From: Flavipsychrobacter sp.
GTDB lineage: Bacteria > Bacteroidota > Bacteroidia > Chitinophagales > Chitinophagaceae
Direction: 5' to 3'
Assembly (NCBI GenBank): GCA_031292525.1
Contig: JARLGY010000019.1
Span: 1-64,000 of the forward strand
DNA: 64,000 nucleotides
Position 1 is the first letter of the stretch; each line of letters starts with the position of its first letter. Below, one piece after another: positions 25,116-33,782 of this stretch. The notes under the pieces were generated by a model. The model had not been told where the DNA came from. It worked only from the letters and a program-made list of their open reading frames with translations, and did not search any database. Both the position numbers and the translations under genes were made by a program.

Positions 25116-25955
25116 TTATTGTAAAGCTGCTTTTGCAAAACCGGAGCTTGTTTCATTACCCAGCCGAACTATATACATCCCCCGGGGCAAGTCTAAATTA
25201 CTAAGCTGTATGCGTTGTGTACCTGCAGCTTTTGAAAGCTTTTTTGATAGTACAATACGCCCGGTTATATCGTACAAGGCAAGATTGTAATTTCCTGCAA
25301 CTGGCAAGGTGCATTCCATGTTAATATTATCGCTGCCTGGCATGCCCAATATGGTGAGCGGGATATCTTCTTTTACAGGATTATTGAGCAGCAATGTAGT
25401 GGAAGTGAACACACTGTCTATATACCAAATGCTCCCGGTACTATCTGTTGATGTGTATTTAAAAGCTACGTATAGTGGCTTAGCCTTGTAAGGAGTCAAA
25501 TCGATCTGGTGCATTCGCCAGGCTGTGTCATCAGCAGAAAATGGAACAACGATCTTTGTCCAACTACAACTATCACACAAAGGATCTTCCGTTCCATTAT
25601 CATTGGTTACATATACCCCCAGGCTATCGCCATTACGTGAATAGCGGTCAAAGAAATTGAAGTATATGTGTGTGTATGCACTTAAATCAAGTTTGGGTGT
25701 GTACAATACTTGAGTATCTATGTTGTGGGTTGTAGTGTAATCATTAATGGCCATGCATGGCGACCCGTTTAAGCCTTGATTTGATGAGCACTGCCAAAAT
25801 TGCAGCCCCCAAATAGCGTATTGTGTCCAGTGATTAGGGAAAGGTGTTGCAGACACACAGGCCGCGTCAAAATTTTCGTTAAGGGACGTAAAAGATTGGG
25901 AATAACAAGACCCCAAGACAAGGAAGCATAGAAATGATAGGATAAGTGATTTCAT
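25116..25955 (-). CDS. Secreted protein with T9SS type A signal (jellyroll), copy 1
   Basis: 279 aa. Signal peptide ~1-19. Residues ~20-190 form a jellyroll of the choice-of-anchor-J type: LNENFDAAC, YTPKLDLSAYTHIYFNF, SCSWTKIVVPF, HQIDLTPYKAKPLYVAFKY. A T9SS type A sorting domain follows (YNLALYDITGRIVLSKKL, then LPRGMYIVRLGNE). It is a close paralogue of the next gene upstream, in line on the same strand. Ligand unknown; surface binding or degradation roles are possible. Confidence 0.87.
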   Translation of the reverse strand: MKSLILSFLCFLVLGSCYSQSFTSLNENFDAACVSATPFPNHWTQYAIWGLQFWQCSSNQGLNGSPCMAINDYTTTHNIDTQVLYTPKLDLSAYTHIYFNFFDRYSRNGDSLGVYVTNDNGTEDPLCDSCSWTKIVVPFSADDTAWRMHQIDLTPYKAKPLYVAFKYTSTDSTGSIWYIDSVFTSTTLLLNNPVKEDIPLTILGMPGSDNINMECTLPVAGNYNLALYDITGRIVLSKKLSKAAGTQRIQLSNLDLPRGMYIVRLGNETSSGFAKAALQ

Positions 25956-26069
25956 AATGGGTAATTAAAACTAAGTAGCAGATTTGTTTTTTATGTCATA
26001 GTATTATTAACTCAAAGCGGTGGTTTAGAGTTGTGAATAGAGCGATTAAAGAACGATTACCTATTCTTC

Positions 26070-26921
26070 TTACTGAACAGCAGCCTTTGCGTAACCAGAC
26101 CAAGTTTCATTACCCAGCTTAACCAAGTACATACCCTTTGGCAAGTTCATATCATTGAGCAATGTGCGTTGCACGCCAGCCGGTTTTGTAAATGTTTTAG
26201 CAATGAGCACCCGGCCGGTAATATCGTACAAGTTCAATTGGTAAGTGCCACCAACAGGCAACGTATATTCAAGATTAATACCGTCTCCACCAGGCATACC
26301 CAAAACAGTAACAGGAATACTCTCTTTTATGACATTAGGGCCGACCGAAAGTGTTTGTGTTGTGAATACACTATCTATATACCAGATACTACCAGCAGTG
26401 GCAGATGAGCTGTATTTAAATGCTACATAAAGTGGTTTATTTTTATAAGGAGTAAGGTCTATCTGGTGCTCCTTCCAGGTAGTATCGCTTTGAATAAAAG
26501 GAATAACGATCTCGGTCCAACTACAACTATCGCACAAAGGGTTACCGCTGCCACCATATTGGCTGGTCACATATACATCAAGAGTATCTCCACTGCGTGA
26601 GTATTTGTCGTAGAAATTGAGATATATCTTGTTGTAACTACTTAAATCTAGTTTGGGCGTGATGAGCCATGTTGTATCTGCATTATGCATGTTTGTGTAG
26701 TCATTCATGCTGATGCACGGTGTGTTATGAAGGCCCTTACCTTGTGTACATAGCCACGTTTGCGTACCTGCTACAGCAAATTGGTACCAAAAATCAGGAA
26801 AACCGGAAATGGAGGCACAGGAAATATCAAAATTTTCATCCAAAGAGGTAAGAACTGGGTCCTGGGCATGACAATGCCCAAAAAGAAATAGGGAAAATAT
26901 GGATAGGAAAAATGTTTTCAT
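26070..26921 (-). CDS. Secreted protein with T9SS type A signal (jellyroll), copy 2
   Basis: 283 aa from the ATG at 26921 (MKTFFLSIFSLFLFG, signal peptide ~1-20). Its architecture equals that of the 25,116 gene: LDENFDISCAS, LITPKLDLSSYNKIYLNF, SCSWTEIVIPF, HQIDLTPYKNKPLYVAFKY, then the T9SS domain YQLNLYDITGRVLIAKTF. The two proteins can be aligned end to end with roughly half of residues identical, so this is a tandem duplication. The longer frame upstream of 26,921 has no signal-peptide logic and is not used. Confidence 0.87.
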   Translation of the reverse strand: MKTFFLSIFSLFLFGHCHAQDPVLTSLDENFDISCASISGFPDFWYQFAVAGTQTWLCTQGKGLHNTPCISMNDYTNMHNADTTWLITPKLDLSSYNKIYLNFYDKYSRSGDTLDVYVTSQYGGSGNPLCDSCSWTEIVIPFIQSDTTWKEHQIDLTPYKNKPLYVAFKYSSSATAGSIWYIDSVFTTQTLSVGPNVIKESIPVTVLGMPGGDGINLEYTLPVGGTYQLNLYDITGRVLIAKTFTKPAGVQRTLLNDMNLPKGMYLVKLGNETWSGYAKAAVQ

Positions 26922-27080
26922 ACCTAAATGTGTTGAAAAAATGAAAGGCTTGGCTACTTTCATGGTATAATATTAAGAAATAAAATCCTATTGTGGTAAG
27001 AATGCAGGAAAAAAAGACCTACAATATGGATGTGCAAGTGTAAATTTAAGTAGCGGCTGACGGAACGAGTAAATGCACCT

Positions 27081-27212
27081 ATGACGAAAAAGAAGAAAAA
27101 GCTACCGGCAGTTTACAAATTATTTGGTGTGGTAGCCGTAGGTATATATGTATGCGCTGTAGGATGTGTGGTGATCAGCATTACCATTTTCAGGAAGATG
27201 ATACCAAAGTGA
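27081..27212 (+). CDS. Possible 43-aa single-pass membrane protein
   Basis: ATG at 27081 and TGA at 27210-27212. The sequence begins MTKKKKKLPAVYKLF, then has one hydrophobic stretch (GVVAVGIYVCAVGCVVISIT) and ends in basic residues (FRKMIPK). The positive N-terminus plus one helix is typical of small inner-membrane proteins. No homologue comes to mind and no promoter is evident, so the call is tentative. Confidence 0.45.
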   Translation: MTKKKKKLPAVYKLFGVVAVGIYVCAVGCVVISITIFRKMIPK

Positions 27213-27274
27213 ATGCCTACATTTCACCATACAACAAAAAAGCAAGAGCTACAAAATCTAATCAACTTTAGGCT

Positions 27275-27282
27275 TACTTTTG
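27275..27282 (+). promoter_or_regulatory. -7 box of the dipeptidase gene
   Basis: TACTTTTG fits TAnnTTTG and ends 19 bases before the ATG at 27302. No TTG lies at the right distance for a -33 element. Confidence 0.5.
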
Positions 27283-27301
27283 ACTCCAAAATATAAAAAA
27301 C

Positions 27302-28675
27302 ATGCAAGCCTGGAACGACTATCTGTCTCAGAACAAAGACCGTTTTCTTAATGAACTGCTGGACCTTTTGCGCATACCATCGGTTAGTGCAGACAGCAAA
27401 TATAAAAATGATGTAGCACGCTGTGCCGAAGCTGTAAAAGAGAACATGCTTAAGGCTGGCTGCAACACTGTTGAGATTTGTCCTACTGCCGGACACCCGA
27501 TAGTGTATGGTGAAAAGATAATTGATGCAAGCTTGCCCACAATACTAGTATATGGCCACTATGATGTGCAACCTGCAGACCCGCTAGAACTGTGGCACAG
27601 CGGCCCCTTTGAACCAGTAATTAAGGATGGTAAAATATACGCCCGCGGCGCATGTGATGACAAAGGCCAGATGTTTATGCATATAAAGGCACTGGAGGTG
27701 ATGACCAAGACCAATACACAGCCTTGTAATGTAAAGATCATGATAGAGGGTGAAGAAGAGGTTGGTTCAACAAATCTTGGCAAATTTCTTGAAGAAAATG
27801 TAGCCAAACTGAAAGCAGACATCGTATTGATATCTGATACTTCTATGATCAGTATGGAACACCCTTCCATAGAAAGTGGCTTGCGTGGACTTGCATATAT
27901 GGAAGTGGAAGTTACAGGCCCTAACCGCGACTTGCATAGTGGCGTATATGGCGGTGCGGTAGCAAACCCTATTAATATACTGGCCAAAATGATCGCTTCC
28001 CTGCACGATGAAAATAACCGCATAACCATTCCGGGCTTTTATGATAAGGTGCAAGAACTAAGTGCAGCAGAGCGTACAGAGTTGAACAAGGCGCCGTTTG
28101 ACCTTAATGAATACAAAGCAGAGTTGGGTATTAAAGCTGAACTTGGCGAGAAGGGATACACTACCATAGAACGTACAGGCATACGCCCTACCCTTGATGT
28201 AAATGGTATATGGGGCGGCTATATTGGCGAAGGTGCAAAAACAGTATTGCCTTCAAAAGCAAACGCCAAAATATCTATGCGCCTTGTGCCTAATCAGGTA
28301 TCTGGTGAAATATCTGACCTGTTCAAAAATCATTTTGAAAGCATAGCACCTGCAGGCGTAACTGTAAAGGTAACGGCCCACCATGGTGGCGAAGCTGTAG
28401 TAACACCAACCAACTCCCCAGCATACCAGGCGGCTGCAAAAGCTATAAAAACTACATTTGGTAAAGATCCAATACCTACACGTGGCGGCGGTAGCATACC
28501 TATTGTAGCGCTGTTCGAAAAAGTATTAGGAACAAAAAGCGTATTACTCGGCTTTGGATTGGATAACGACAACATACATTCCCCTAACGAGAAATATGAT
28601 GTGTTCAATTATTACAAGGGCATCGAAACTATACCTTACTTCCACAAATACTTTACAGAAAGTCACGGTAAGTAA
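27302..28675 (+). CDS. M20-family dipeptidase/metallopeptidase
   Basis: 457 aa. Zinc-dependent peptidase of the M20 dipeptidase branch, cytosolic. Metal ligands are in place: His in VYGHYDVQPADP, Asp in ARGACDDKGQM, catalytic Glu pair in IEGEEEVGS, Asp in LISDTSM, and late His in DNDNIHSPNEKYDV. The lid/dimerisation domain starts after RDLHSGVYGG. Monocistronic, with its own promoter box and a terminator shared with the convergent OmpH operon. Likely role: breakdown of dipeptides. Confidence 0.94.
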   Translation: MQAWNDYLSQNKDRFLNELLDLLRIPSVSADSKYKNDVARCAEAVKENMLKAGCNTVEICPTAGHPIVYGEKIIDASLPTILVYGHYDVQPADPLELWHSGPFEPVIKDGKIYARGACDDKGQMFMHIKALEVMTKTNTQPCNVKIMIEGEEEVGSTNLGKFLEENVAKLKADIVLISDTSMISMEHPSIESGLRGLAYMEVEVTGPNRDLHSGVYGGAVANPINILAKMIASLHDENNRITIPGFYDKVQELSAAERTELNKAPFDLNEYKAELGIKAELGEKGYTTIERTGIRPTLDVNGIWGGYIGEGAKTVLPSKANAKISMRLVPNQVSGEISDLFKNHFESIAPAGVTVKVTAHHGGEAVVTPTNSPAYQAAAKAIKTTFGKDPIPTRGGGSIPIVALFEKVLGTKSVLLGFGLDNDNIHSPNEKYDVFNYYKGIETIPYFHKYFTESHGK

Positions 28676-28705
28676 AGATCATAATACTAAACCAATACAA
28701 AATAA

Positions 28706-28740
28706 AAAGCGGTGGTTAGGATATCCCTACCACCGCTTTA
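28706..28740. terminator. Bidirectional terminator between dipeptidase and ompH operon
   Basis: AAAGCGGTGGT (28707-28717) pairs with ACCACCGCTTT (28729-28739), with a further partial pairing near the loop. A/T flanks on both sides fit termination in both directions between convergent genes. Confidence 0.85.
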
Positions 28741-28805
28741 ATATTTATTGATTTTCTTTTGTTTCCTTCCACCTATCAATTAGGTATTAGTTGCTGATAA
28801 CCCAA

Positions 28806-29318
28806 CTACTTGATACCCAGCTTTGATTTTACAAGAGCAATGATATTATCGCCTTCGTTAGCATAGATCAGAGATCCGCCACTGGCATCAAATATGTAAG
28901 AGAAGCCATTTTCTTTAGCTACTGAATTGATGGCCTTAGTTACCCTTTCAGTGATAGGTTTGTACATTTCTTCCTTCTTAGCTTGTATTTTTTCCTGTGC
29001 GCTCTGCTGCAGACCTTCTATACGGTTCTGCAGATCAAGCAATTCCTTCTGCTTTACTTCCTTTACTGCATCAGACATAGTTTTTTCACCACCCTGGTAT
29101 TGCTGAAGTTTTGACTGGTATTCTTTACCCATTGATTCCAGTTCTTCCTGGTAAGACTTTGCATATTTTGAAAGTGCTGTATCTGCTTTCCTGATCTCGG
29201 GCATAGCAGCCAGCAGTTCAGAAGAGTTAACATAACCCAGCTTCAGTGCAGGGGCCTGTGCCATTGCAAAATGGCTCATAAATAAACTACAGGCGATAAC
29301 AATAAATACTTTTTTCAT
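28806..29318 (-). CDS. OmpH/Skp-family periplasmic chaperone, copy B
   Basis: 170 aa. Signal peptide ~1-20 (ending AMA). The body is a long charged helix pair (about 45-135; KEVKQKELLDLQNRIEGLQQ) flanked by beta strands (LKLGYVNSSELLAAMPE and FSYIFDASGGSLIYAN), the Skp layout. Skp holds unfolded outer membrane proteins on their way to BamA. It is the last gene of uppS-bamA-ompH-ompH, 48 bases after its paralogue. Confidence 0.92.
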   Translation of the reverse strand: MKKVFIVIACSLFMSHFAMAQAPALKLGYVNSSELLAAMPEIRKADTALSKYAKSYQEELESMGKEYQSKLQQYQGGEKTMSDAVKEVKQKELLDLQNRIEGLQQSAQEKIQAKKEEMYKPITERVTKAINSVAKENGFSYIFDASGGSLIYANEGDNIIALVKSKLGIK

Positions 29319-29366
29319 CAGGAATTATTATATTTTCTTATTTTAAGTTTTGCAAAATAACTGCCA

Positions 29367-29882
29367 TTATTTGTTTATTCCAAGAATTTTTAAAACATCG
29401 TCACTGTGATCAAGTTTTGGATCAGCATAGAAGAGGCTTATTCCACCTGCTTTGTCCAGCACCATATCGTAAGCCCTTGATGATGCCATTTTCTGTACCG
29501 CATTGTACATACGATCTTGTATTGGCTTTACTAATTCCTGCCTTTTTTTAAACAGATCACCTTCGTATCCAAACCGCTGTTTCTGTAGGTCCTTTGCAGC
29601 TTTCTCCTTTCCTACTATTTCATCTTCCCGCTTTTTCCTCATGTCATCACTCAACATTGGACGCTCAGCCTGGTAGGCTTTGTACATCCTGTCCACTTCA
29701 GCCATACGGTTATCAATTTCCTCCTGCCAGGTTTTAGAAAGATTGTCCAGCTTGGTCTGGGCATCTTTGTAGTCAGATATCTTTTCCAGGATATACTTAG
29801 AATCGATAACGCAGTAGTGTTGTGCATCAGCTTTGAAAGCGGATGCTGCCACCAGCAACATAACAAACATTAGTTTTTTCAT
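29367..29882 (-). CDS. OmpH/Skp-family periplasmic chaperone, copy A
   Basis: 171 aa, signal peptide ~1-20 (ending ADA). Same helix-rich layout as the following copy, with HYCVIDSKYILEKISDYKDA at the start and YDMVLDKAGGISLFYADPK at the end. The two copies differ in many residues and are probably old duplicates; bamA followed by two ompH genes is the usual Bacteroidota arrangement. It starts 26 bases after bamA ends. Confidence 0.93.
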   Translation of the reverse strand: MKKLMFVMLLVAASAFKADAQHYCVIDSKYILEKISDYKDAQTKLDNLSKTWQEEIDNRMAEVDRMYKAYQAERPMLSDDMRKKREDEIVGKEKAAKDLQKQRFGYEGDLFKKRQELVKPIQDRMYNAVQKMASSRAYDMVLDKAGGISLFYADPKLDHSDDVLKILGINK

Positions 29883-29908
29883 AGCTATGATTTTGATTGT
29901 TAAGGTTA

Positions 29909-32572
29909 TTAATCCGGCTCAAAGCCCAGCATGAAGTTGAATTTAGAAATATCTTTCAATGCCGTTGTTCCTGCCGCTGGGTTAATCCTATCAAGTCCAA
30001 TGCCATAATCAAGCCCTAACAAGCCAAACATTGGTAAAAATATACGTATGCCCACACCAACATCCCTATTCAACTGCAATGGATTGTACACCTTAAAGTT
30101 GTCCCAGGCATTGGCTGCATCAGCAAACACAAGGCCGTAGATGGTTGCAGTTGGCGACAAAGAGAATGGATAACGTAGCTCTGTTGTGTATTTGTTAAAT
30201 ATGGTTGCTTCAGAAGAGTACACCTCATAGCCACGTTGCGAAATGATATCGCGACCTATGAAATAAGAATAACCAGACAAACCGTCGCCACCCAACTGGA
30301 ATCTATTTAACGGAGAGAAACCAATATCCGGATTATAATAGCCTATGAAACCATACTTGGTAGTAAACCTGAGTACCAAGTTACCTACTACTTTCTGATA
30401 CCAATCGGCAGTAAAACGGTATTTGTGGTATTCTATCCACTTATACTTTTGCTGAGATGTCTCGGTAGCATAGTCCTGACCGCTAAATGCACTGTATGGT
30501 GGTGTGAACTGGAATGTGAAGCTGATGTTAGAACCACCACGCGGATAAAGCGGCTGATCTATAGAGTTACGTGCTATTACAAATTTGAAATAAAGGTCGT
30601 TTGCTGTACCCTGGGTAAAGTCGGAAAGTAAAGCATAGTTCTGTAATTTATAATTATTGTAGAACAACCCATAAGTCATCACGAAGAAGTCATCGGGTAC
30701 CTTAAGGCGTTTGCTTATGGCAATACCACCACCTATAACTCTCAAATAAGACAGGTTAGGATCGGTACCTACTGCTGCCGCAGAATACTTACTGTAAACA
30801 AAGTTGGTAGTAAGGGCATTGGGTTTATGACCACCCAACCATGGCTCTGTAAATGATGTATTGAACGAGTTGTAATACTGACCGTTAGACTGGTAGTTTA
30901 TTGAGAACTTCTGGCCATCGCCCACAGGCAACGGATCCCAGAACTTAGGTTTGAAGATATTGCGTATAGAGAAATTGCTGAACGTGATACCTATGTTACC
31001 ATAGAAGTTGATACCACCGCCAAAACCAGCAGATAATTGCAACTGGTCGCTCGATTTTTCAACAACAGTGTATTCAATGTCAACCGTACCATCTTCAGGA
31101 TGTGGTTTAGGCTGGATACCTATTTTTTCCTGATCAAAGAAACCAAGATTGGCAATTTCGCGCTGTGAACGGATAAGATCTGCGCGACTAAATTTATTTC
31201 CCGGCAATGTGCGCAGCTCACGACGTATAACATGCTCATTGGTACGGTCATTACCAAATATGGTTATATCCCTGATGGTGGCCTGCGTACCCTCTGTGAT
31301 GCGCATTTCAAAATTGATGGTATCACCGATAATTGAAGTTTCAACAGGATCCACATTAAAGAAGAGATAACCATCATCCATGTAAAGGCTACTTACATCC
31401 TCACCACCACCTTCAGGACTCAACTGACGGCCAATACGAGTTTCAAGTAATTGTTGGTTGTAAACATCGCCTCTTTTTATAGCAAGCACTTTGGTCAACT
31501 GCTCGTTTGAATATTTCGTGTTGCCTTTCCAGGTAATATCTCCGAAATAGTATTTATTGCCCTCTTTTACCTTTATATCAATATTGATGTTACCATTATC
31601 AACCGGGTAGATAGTATCGGCTGCAATAGCAGCATCACGATAACCCAATGTATTATAATAGGCAACTAACGATTGCTTGTCATCGTCAAACTTTGTCTGA
31701 TTGAACTTTGAAGAACTCAAAGACATGTGTACATAAGGGTCTAAAGCATCTATAGTTTTAGATAGCGATAGGAAACCAAAGTTGGAAATGTATTTACCAA
31801 AAGAACGCTTGTTAGAACTGTATATACTTATTTCATCTGCCGGATGTAAAGTGATGCGCATTTTCTCTTTAGTAGATTTTAAAGAGTGCTTCAATTTACC
31901 TTCAGAAGCATGATTATTTCCTGAAATGTTGATCTGATTGATGTGCGTTTTATTACCCTTGTCTATGGTAAAAGTCAGCATCACCTTATTGGCTGCAATA
32001 GTATCCTGTTTTTCCTGTACTGTAACTGAAACCCTGCCAAACCCCTTGTCTGTATAGAATTTCTTTATTCTTACAACAGCTTCCTTTTTTGTGGCTTCAG
32101 TTACTACACGTTCTTTTATAAGGTTCAGCTTTTCTTTCAGTTCCTTTGCTTCTCCTGACTTTATGCCCCTGAAGTTATAACGTCCAAGTCTTGGCCTTTC
32201 TTCTATTTGTATAGTGAGGAAGACTTTATCGCCAATGGTTTTAGAAATGATGATATTCACATTGGAAAACAATTCCTGTTTCCACAAATTTTTGATAGCT
32301 TTTGCTATCTTATCATCATTGGGCAATCGCACTTTTTCGCCCACGCTAAGGCCAGTAACAGCTATAAGCAAGTCCTGGTCAAGATATTTTGTACCACTTA
32401 CTGTGACGCCACCTATTTCAAACTCTTTTGGTTTTTCCGGATCTGTATTTTGCGGACCCTGGTACTGTTGTAAGCCCCCCCCACCTGTACGACCACCAAT
32501 TTGCCCGTAAGACGCCAACGTACACACACTAAATATTGACAATAGGCAAAAGCGCAAAATACTTTTATACAT
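29909..32572 (-). CDS. bamA: Outer membrane protein assembly factor BamA
   Basis: 887 aa from the ATG at 32572 (MYKSILRFCLLSIFSVC, signal peptide). POTRA repeats cover ~50-500: ITVSGTKYLDQDLL-type starts recur, for example INQINISGNNHASEG and IRDITIFGNDRTNEHVIRR. The C-terminal ~380 residues form the Omp85 barrel, with LRYPFSLSPTATIYGLVFAD and GLDYGIGLDRINP near the end. It folds beta-barrel proteins into the outer membrane. This start gives an 8-base overlap with uppS, indicating coupling; an upstream in-frame ATG at 32602 would add ten residues before the signal. Confidence 0.95.
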   Translation of the reverse strand: MYKSILRFCLLSIFSVCTLASYGQIGGRTGGGGLQQYQGPQNTDPEKPKEFEIGGVTVSGTKYLDQDLLIAVTGLSVGEKVRLPNDDKIAKAIKNLWKQELFSNVNIIISKTIGDKVFLTIQIEERPRLGRYNFRGIKSGEAKELKEKLNLIKERVVTEATKKEAVVRIKKFYTDKGFGRVSVTVQEKQDTIAANKVMLTFTIDKGNKTHINQINISGNNHASEGKLKHSLKSTKEKMRITLHPADEISIYSSNKRSFGKYISNFGFLSLSKTIDALDPYVHMSLSSSKFNQTKFDDDKQSLVAYYNTLGYRDAAIAADTIYPVDNGNINIDIKVKEGNKYYFGDITWKGNTKYSNEQLTKVLAIKRGDVYNQQLLETRIGRQLSPEGGGEDVSSLYMDDGYLFFNVDPVETSIIGDTINFEMRITEGTQATIRDITIFGNDRTNEHVIRRELRTLPGNKFSRADLIRSQREIANLGFFDQEKIGIQPKPHPEDGTVDIEYTVVEKSSDQLQLSAGFGGGINFYGNIGITFSNFSIRNIFKPKFWDPLPVGDGQKFSINYQSNGQYYNSFNTSFTEPWLGGHKPNALTTNFVYSKYSAAAVGTDPNLSYLRVIGGGIAISKRLKVPDDFFVMTYGLFYNNYKLQNYALLSDFTQGTANDLYFKFVIARNSIDQPLYPRGGSNISFTFQFTPPYSAFSGQDYATETSQQKYKWIEYHKYRFTADWYQKVVGNLVLRFTTKYGFIGYYNPDIGFSPLNRFQLGGDGLSGYSYFIGRDIISQRGYEVYSSEATIFNKYTTELRYPFSLSPTATIYGLVFADAANAWDNFKVYNPLQLNRDVGVGIRIFLPMFGLLGLDYGIGLDRINPAAGTTALKDISKFNFMLGFEPD

Positions 32573-33326
32573 GCTGGGGATTGTTCGTTTGAATTTGTTC
32601 ACTGGTTTTGCCGAAACGGCGTTCGCGTTGCTGGTAGTTCAGCAATGCCTCATATAAATTTTGTTTTCTGAATTCCGGCCAATGGACGTTTGTGAAATAC
32701 AGTTCCGCATAAGCCAACTGGTAAAGTAAAAAATTACTTATGCGGTGCTCACCACTAGTGCGTATCATCAGCTCAGGGTCTGGGAAAGCCGAAGTGTTGA
32801 GATACTCATGAAATTTATCGCCTTTTATATCTTCAGGTTTTAGCTTACCGGCAAGGGCATCAGCTACCATATTTCTTGCGGCTTCATTTATTTCCCAGGT
32901 TGAACTATAACTTAATGCAAGTATTAGGTTAAGCCCGGTATTAGCTGCGGTAAGTTCCTTCGCTTCATTCAGTTCCTTCTGGCATATTTCAGGCAGGCTT
33001 TTAAAGTCACCTATAACATGCAGACGAACGTTATTTTTTCTAAGCTCCTCAACCTCGCGGCGTATGGTATTTACCAACAATTCCATTAAAGCATTTACCT
33101 CTGCCTGGGGGCGTTTCCAGTTCTCAGTAGAAAAGGCATAAAGCGTAAGATAAGAGATGCCTATCTCGGCACAGGTATTTACTATTTCACGTACGCTGAT
33201 CACCCCTTCATGATGACCATATACCCTATCCTGGCCTTTTTCTTTTGCCCACCTTCCATTGCCATCCATTATAATGGCAATGTGCTTTGGCAATTGTGCA
33301 AGGTCAACAGATTGTAACAGATCCAT
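32565..33326 (-). CDS. uppS: Isoprenyl transferase (undecaprenyl diphosphate synthase)
   Basis: 253 aa. Condenses isopentenyl units onto farnesyl diphosphate to make the C55 carrier for peptidoglycan and polysaccharide synthesis. Motifs: HIAIIMDGNGRWAKEKG with catalytic Asp21, YLTLYAFSTENWKRP, LILALSYSSTWEI, and DPELMIRTSGEHRISNFLL. First gene of the uppS-bamA-ompH-ompH operon, a conserved order across bacteria. Confidence 0.97.
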   Translation of the reverse strand: MDLLQSVDLAQLPKHIAIIMDGNGRWAKEKGQDRVYGHHEGVISVREIVNTCAEIGISYLTLYAFSTENWKRPQAEVNALMELLVNTIRREVEELRKNNVRLHVIGDFKSLPEICQKELNEAKELTAANTGLNLILALSYSSTWEINEAARNMVADALAGKLKPEDIKGDKFHEYLNTSAFPDPELMIRTSGEHRISNFLLYQLAYAELYFTNVHWPEFRKQNLYEALLNYQQRERRFGKTSEQIQTNNPQHV

Positions 33327-33782
33327 ATTCAGATATCAGCAATTATGTAAAAAGGTGTGCAAAGGTACAAAAATAGAAAGTAGAGTACGGTAACAAAATA
33401 TAACACAATAGTTTAACTCCATTTTAACGGCAATTACGTCCAATTACGACATGATAAAAATTAAAAGTTCTGACCATCCGCCAACAGAACGCATATACAT
33501 AAATACATATAAAATATTAATTGGCCATCATATTTTAATCCCTTGTTCATCATTATATTATCCCTACTTATCATTTCTTGACTGATCTATATGGACGAAA
33601 CTGAAGGTTTATTTTTGTGAGAATATAGCTGTACTACAACGGGAAATAAAGGCTAAAATCAACCCAACCAAAATAAAATTTAACTCTGTCTTGTATTATA
33701 TCTCTAATTGACTTATTTTGCTATCGGAATTTAAAAATTCTGTGTTTTTACTTCAAAACTTACTAATTAAACATACTACCAG
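33327..33782. other. 456-base divergent intergenic region
   Basis: AT-rich DNA between uppS (minus) and the PorP/SprF-like gene (plus). It holds a TACCTTTG box for uppS at 33360-33367. For the rightward gene there is a TTG (33691-33693), 20 bases, then TATTTTGC (33714-33721), a near-consensus promoter with a leader of about 55 bases. A perfect TATTTTTG occurs at 33610-33617. No ORF, repeat or RNA gene is visible. Confidence 0.55.
33360..33367 (-). promoter_or_regulatory. -7 box of the uppS-bamA operon
   Basis: The minus strand reads TACCTTTG, identical to the boxes before prs and infA, 33 bases upstream of the uppS ATG. The nearest TTG is 26 bases away, rather far for a -33 element. Confidence 0.45.

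Larger units (their letters stand above)
26922..27301. other. 380-base gap between the T9SS pair and the dipeptidase
   Basis: Divergent intergenic region. It contains a possible 43-codon membrane ORF (27081-27212) and a -7 box for the dipeptidase (27275-27282). The remainder is AT-rich with no repeat, RNA gene or clear hairpin. Confidence 0.6.
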
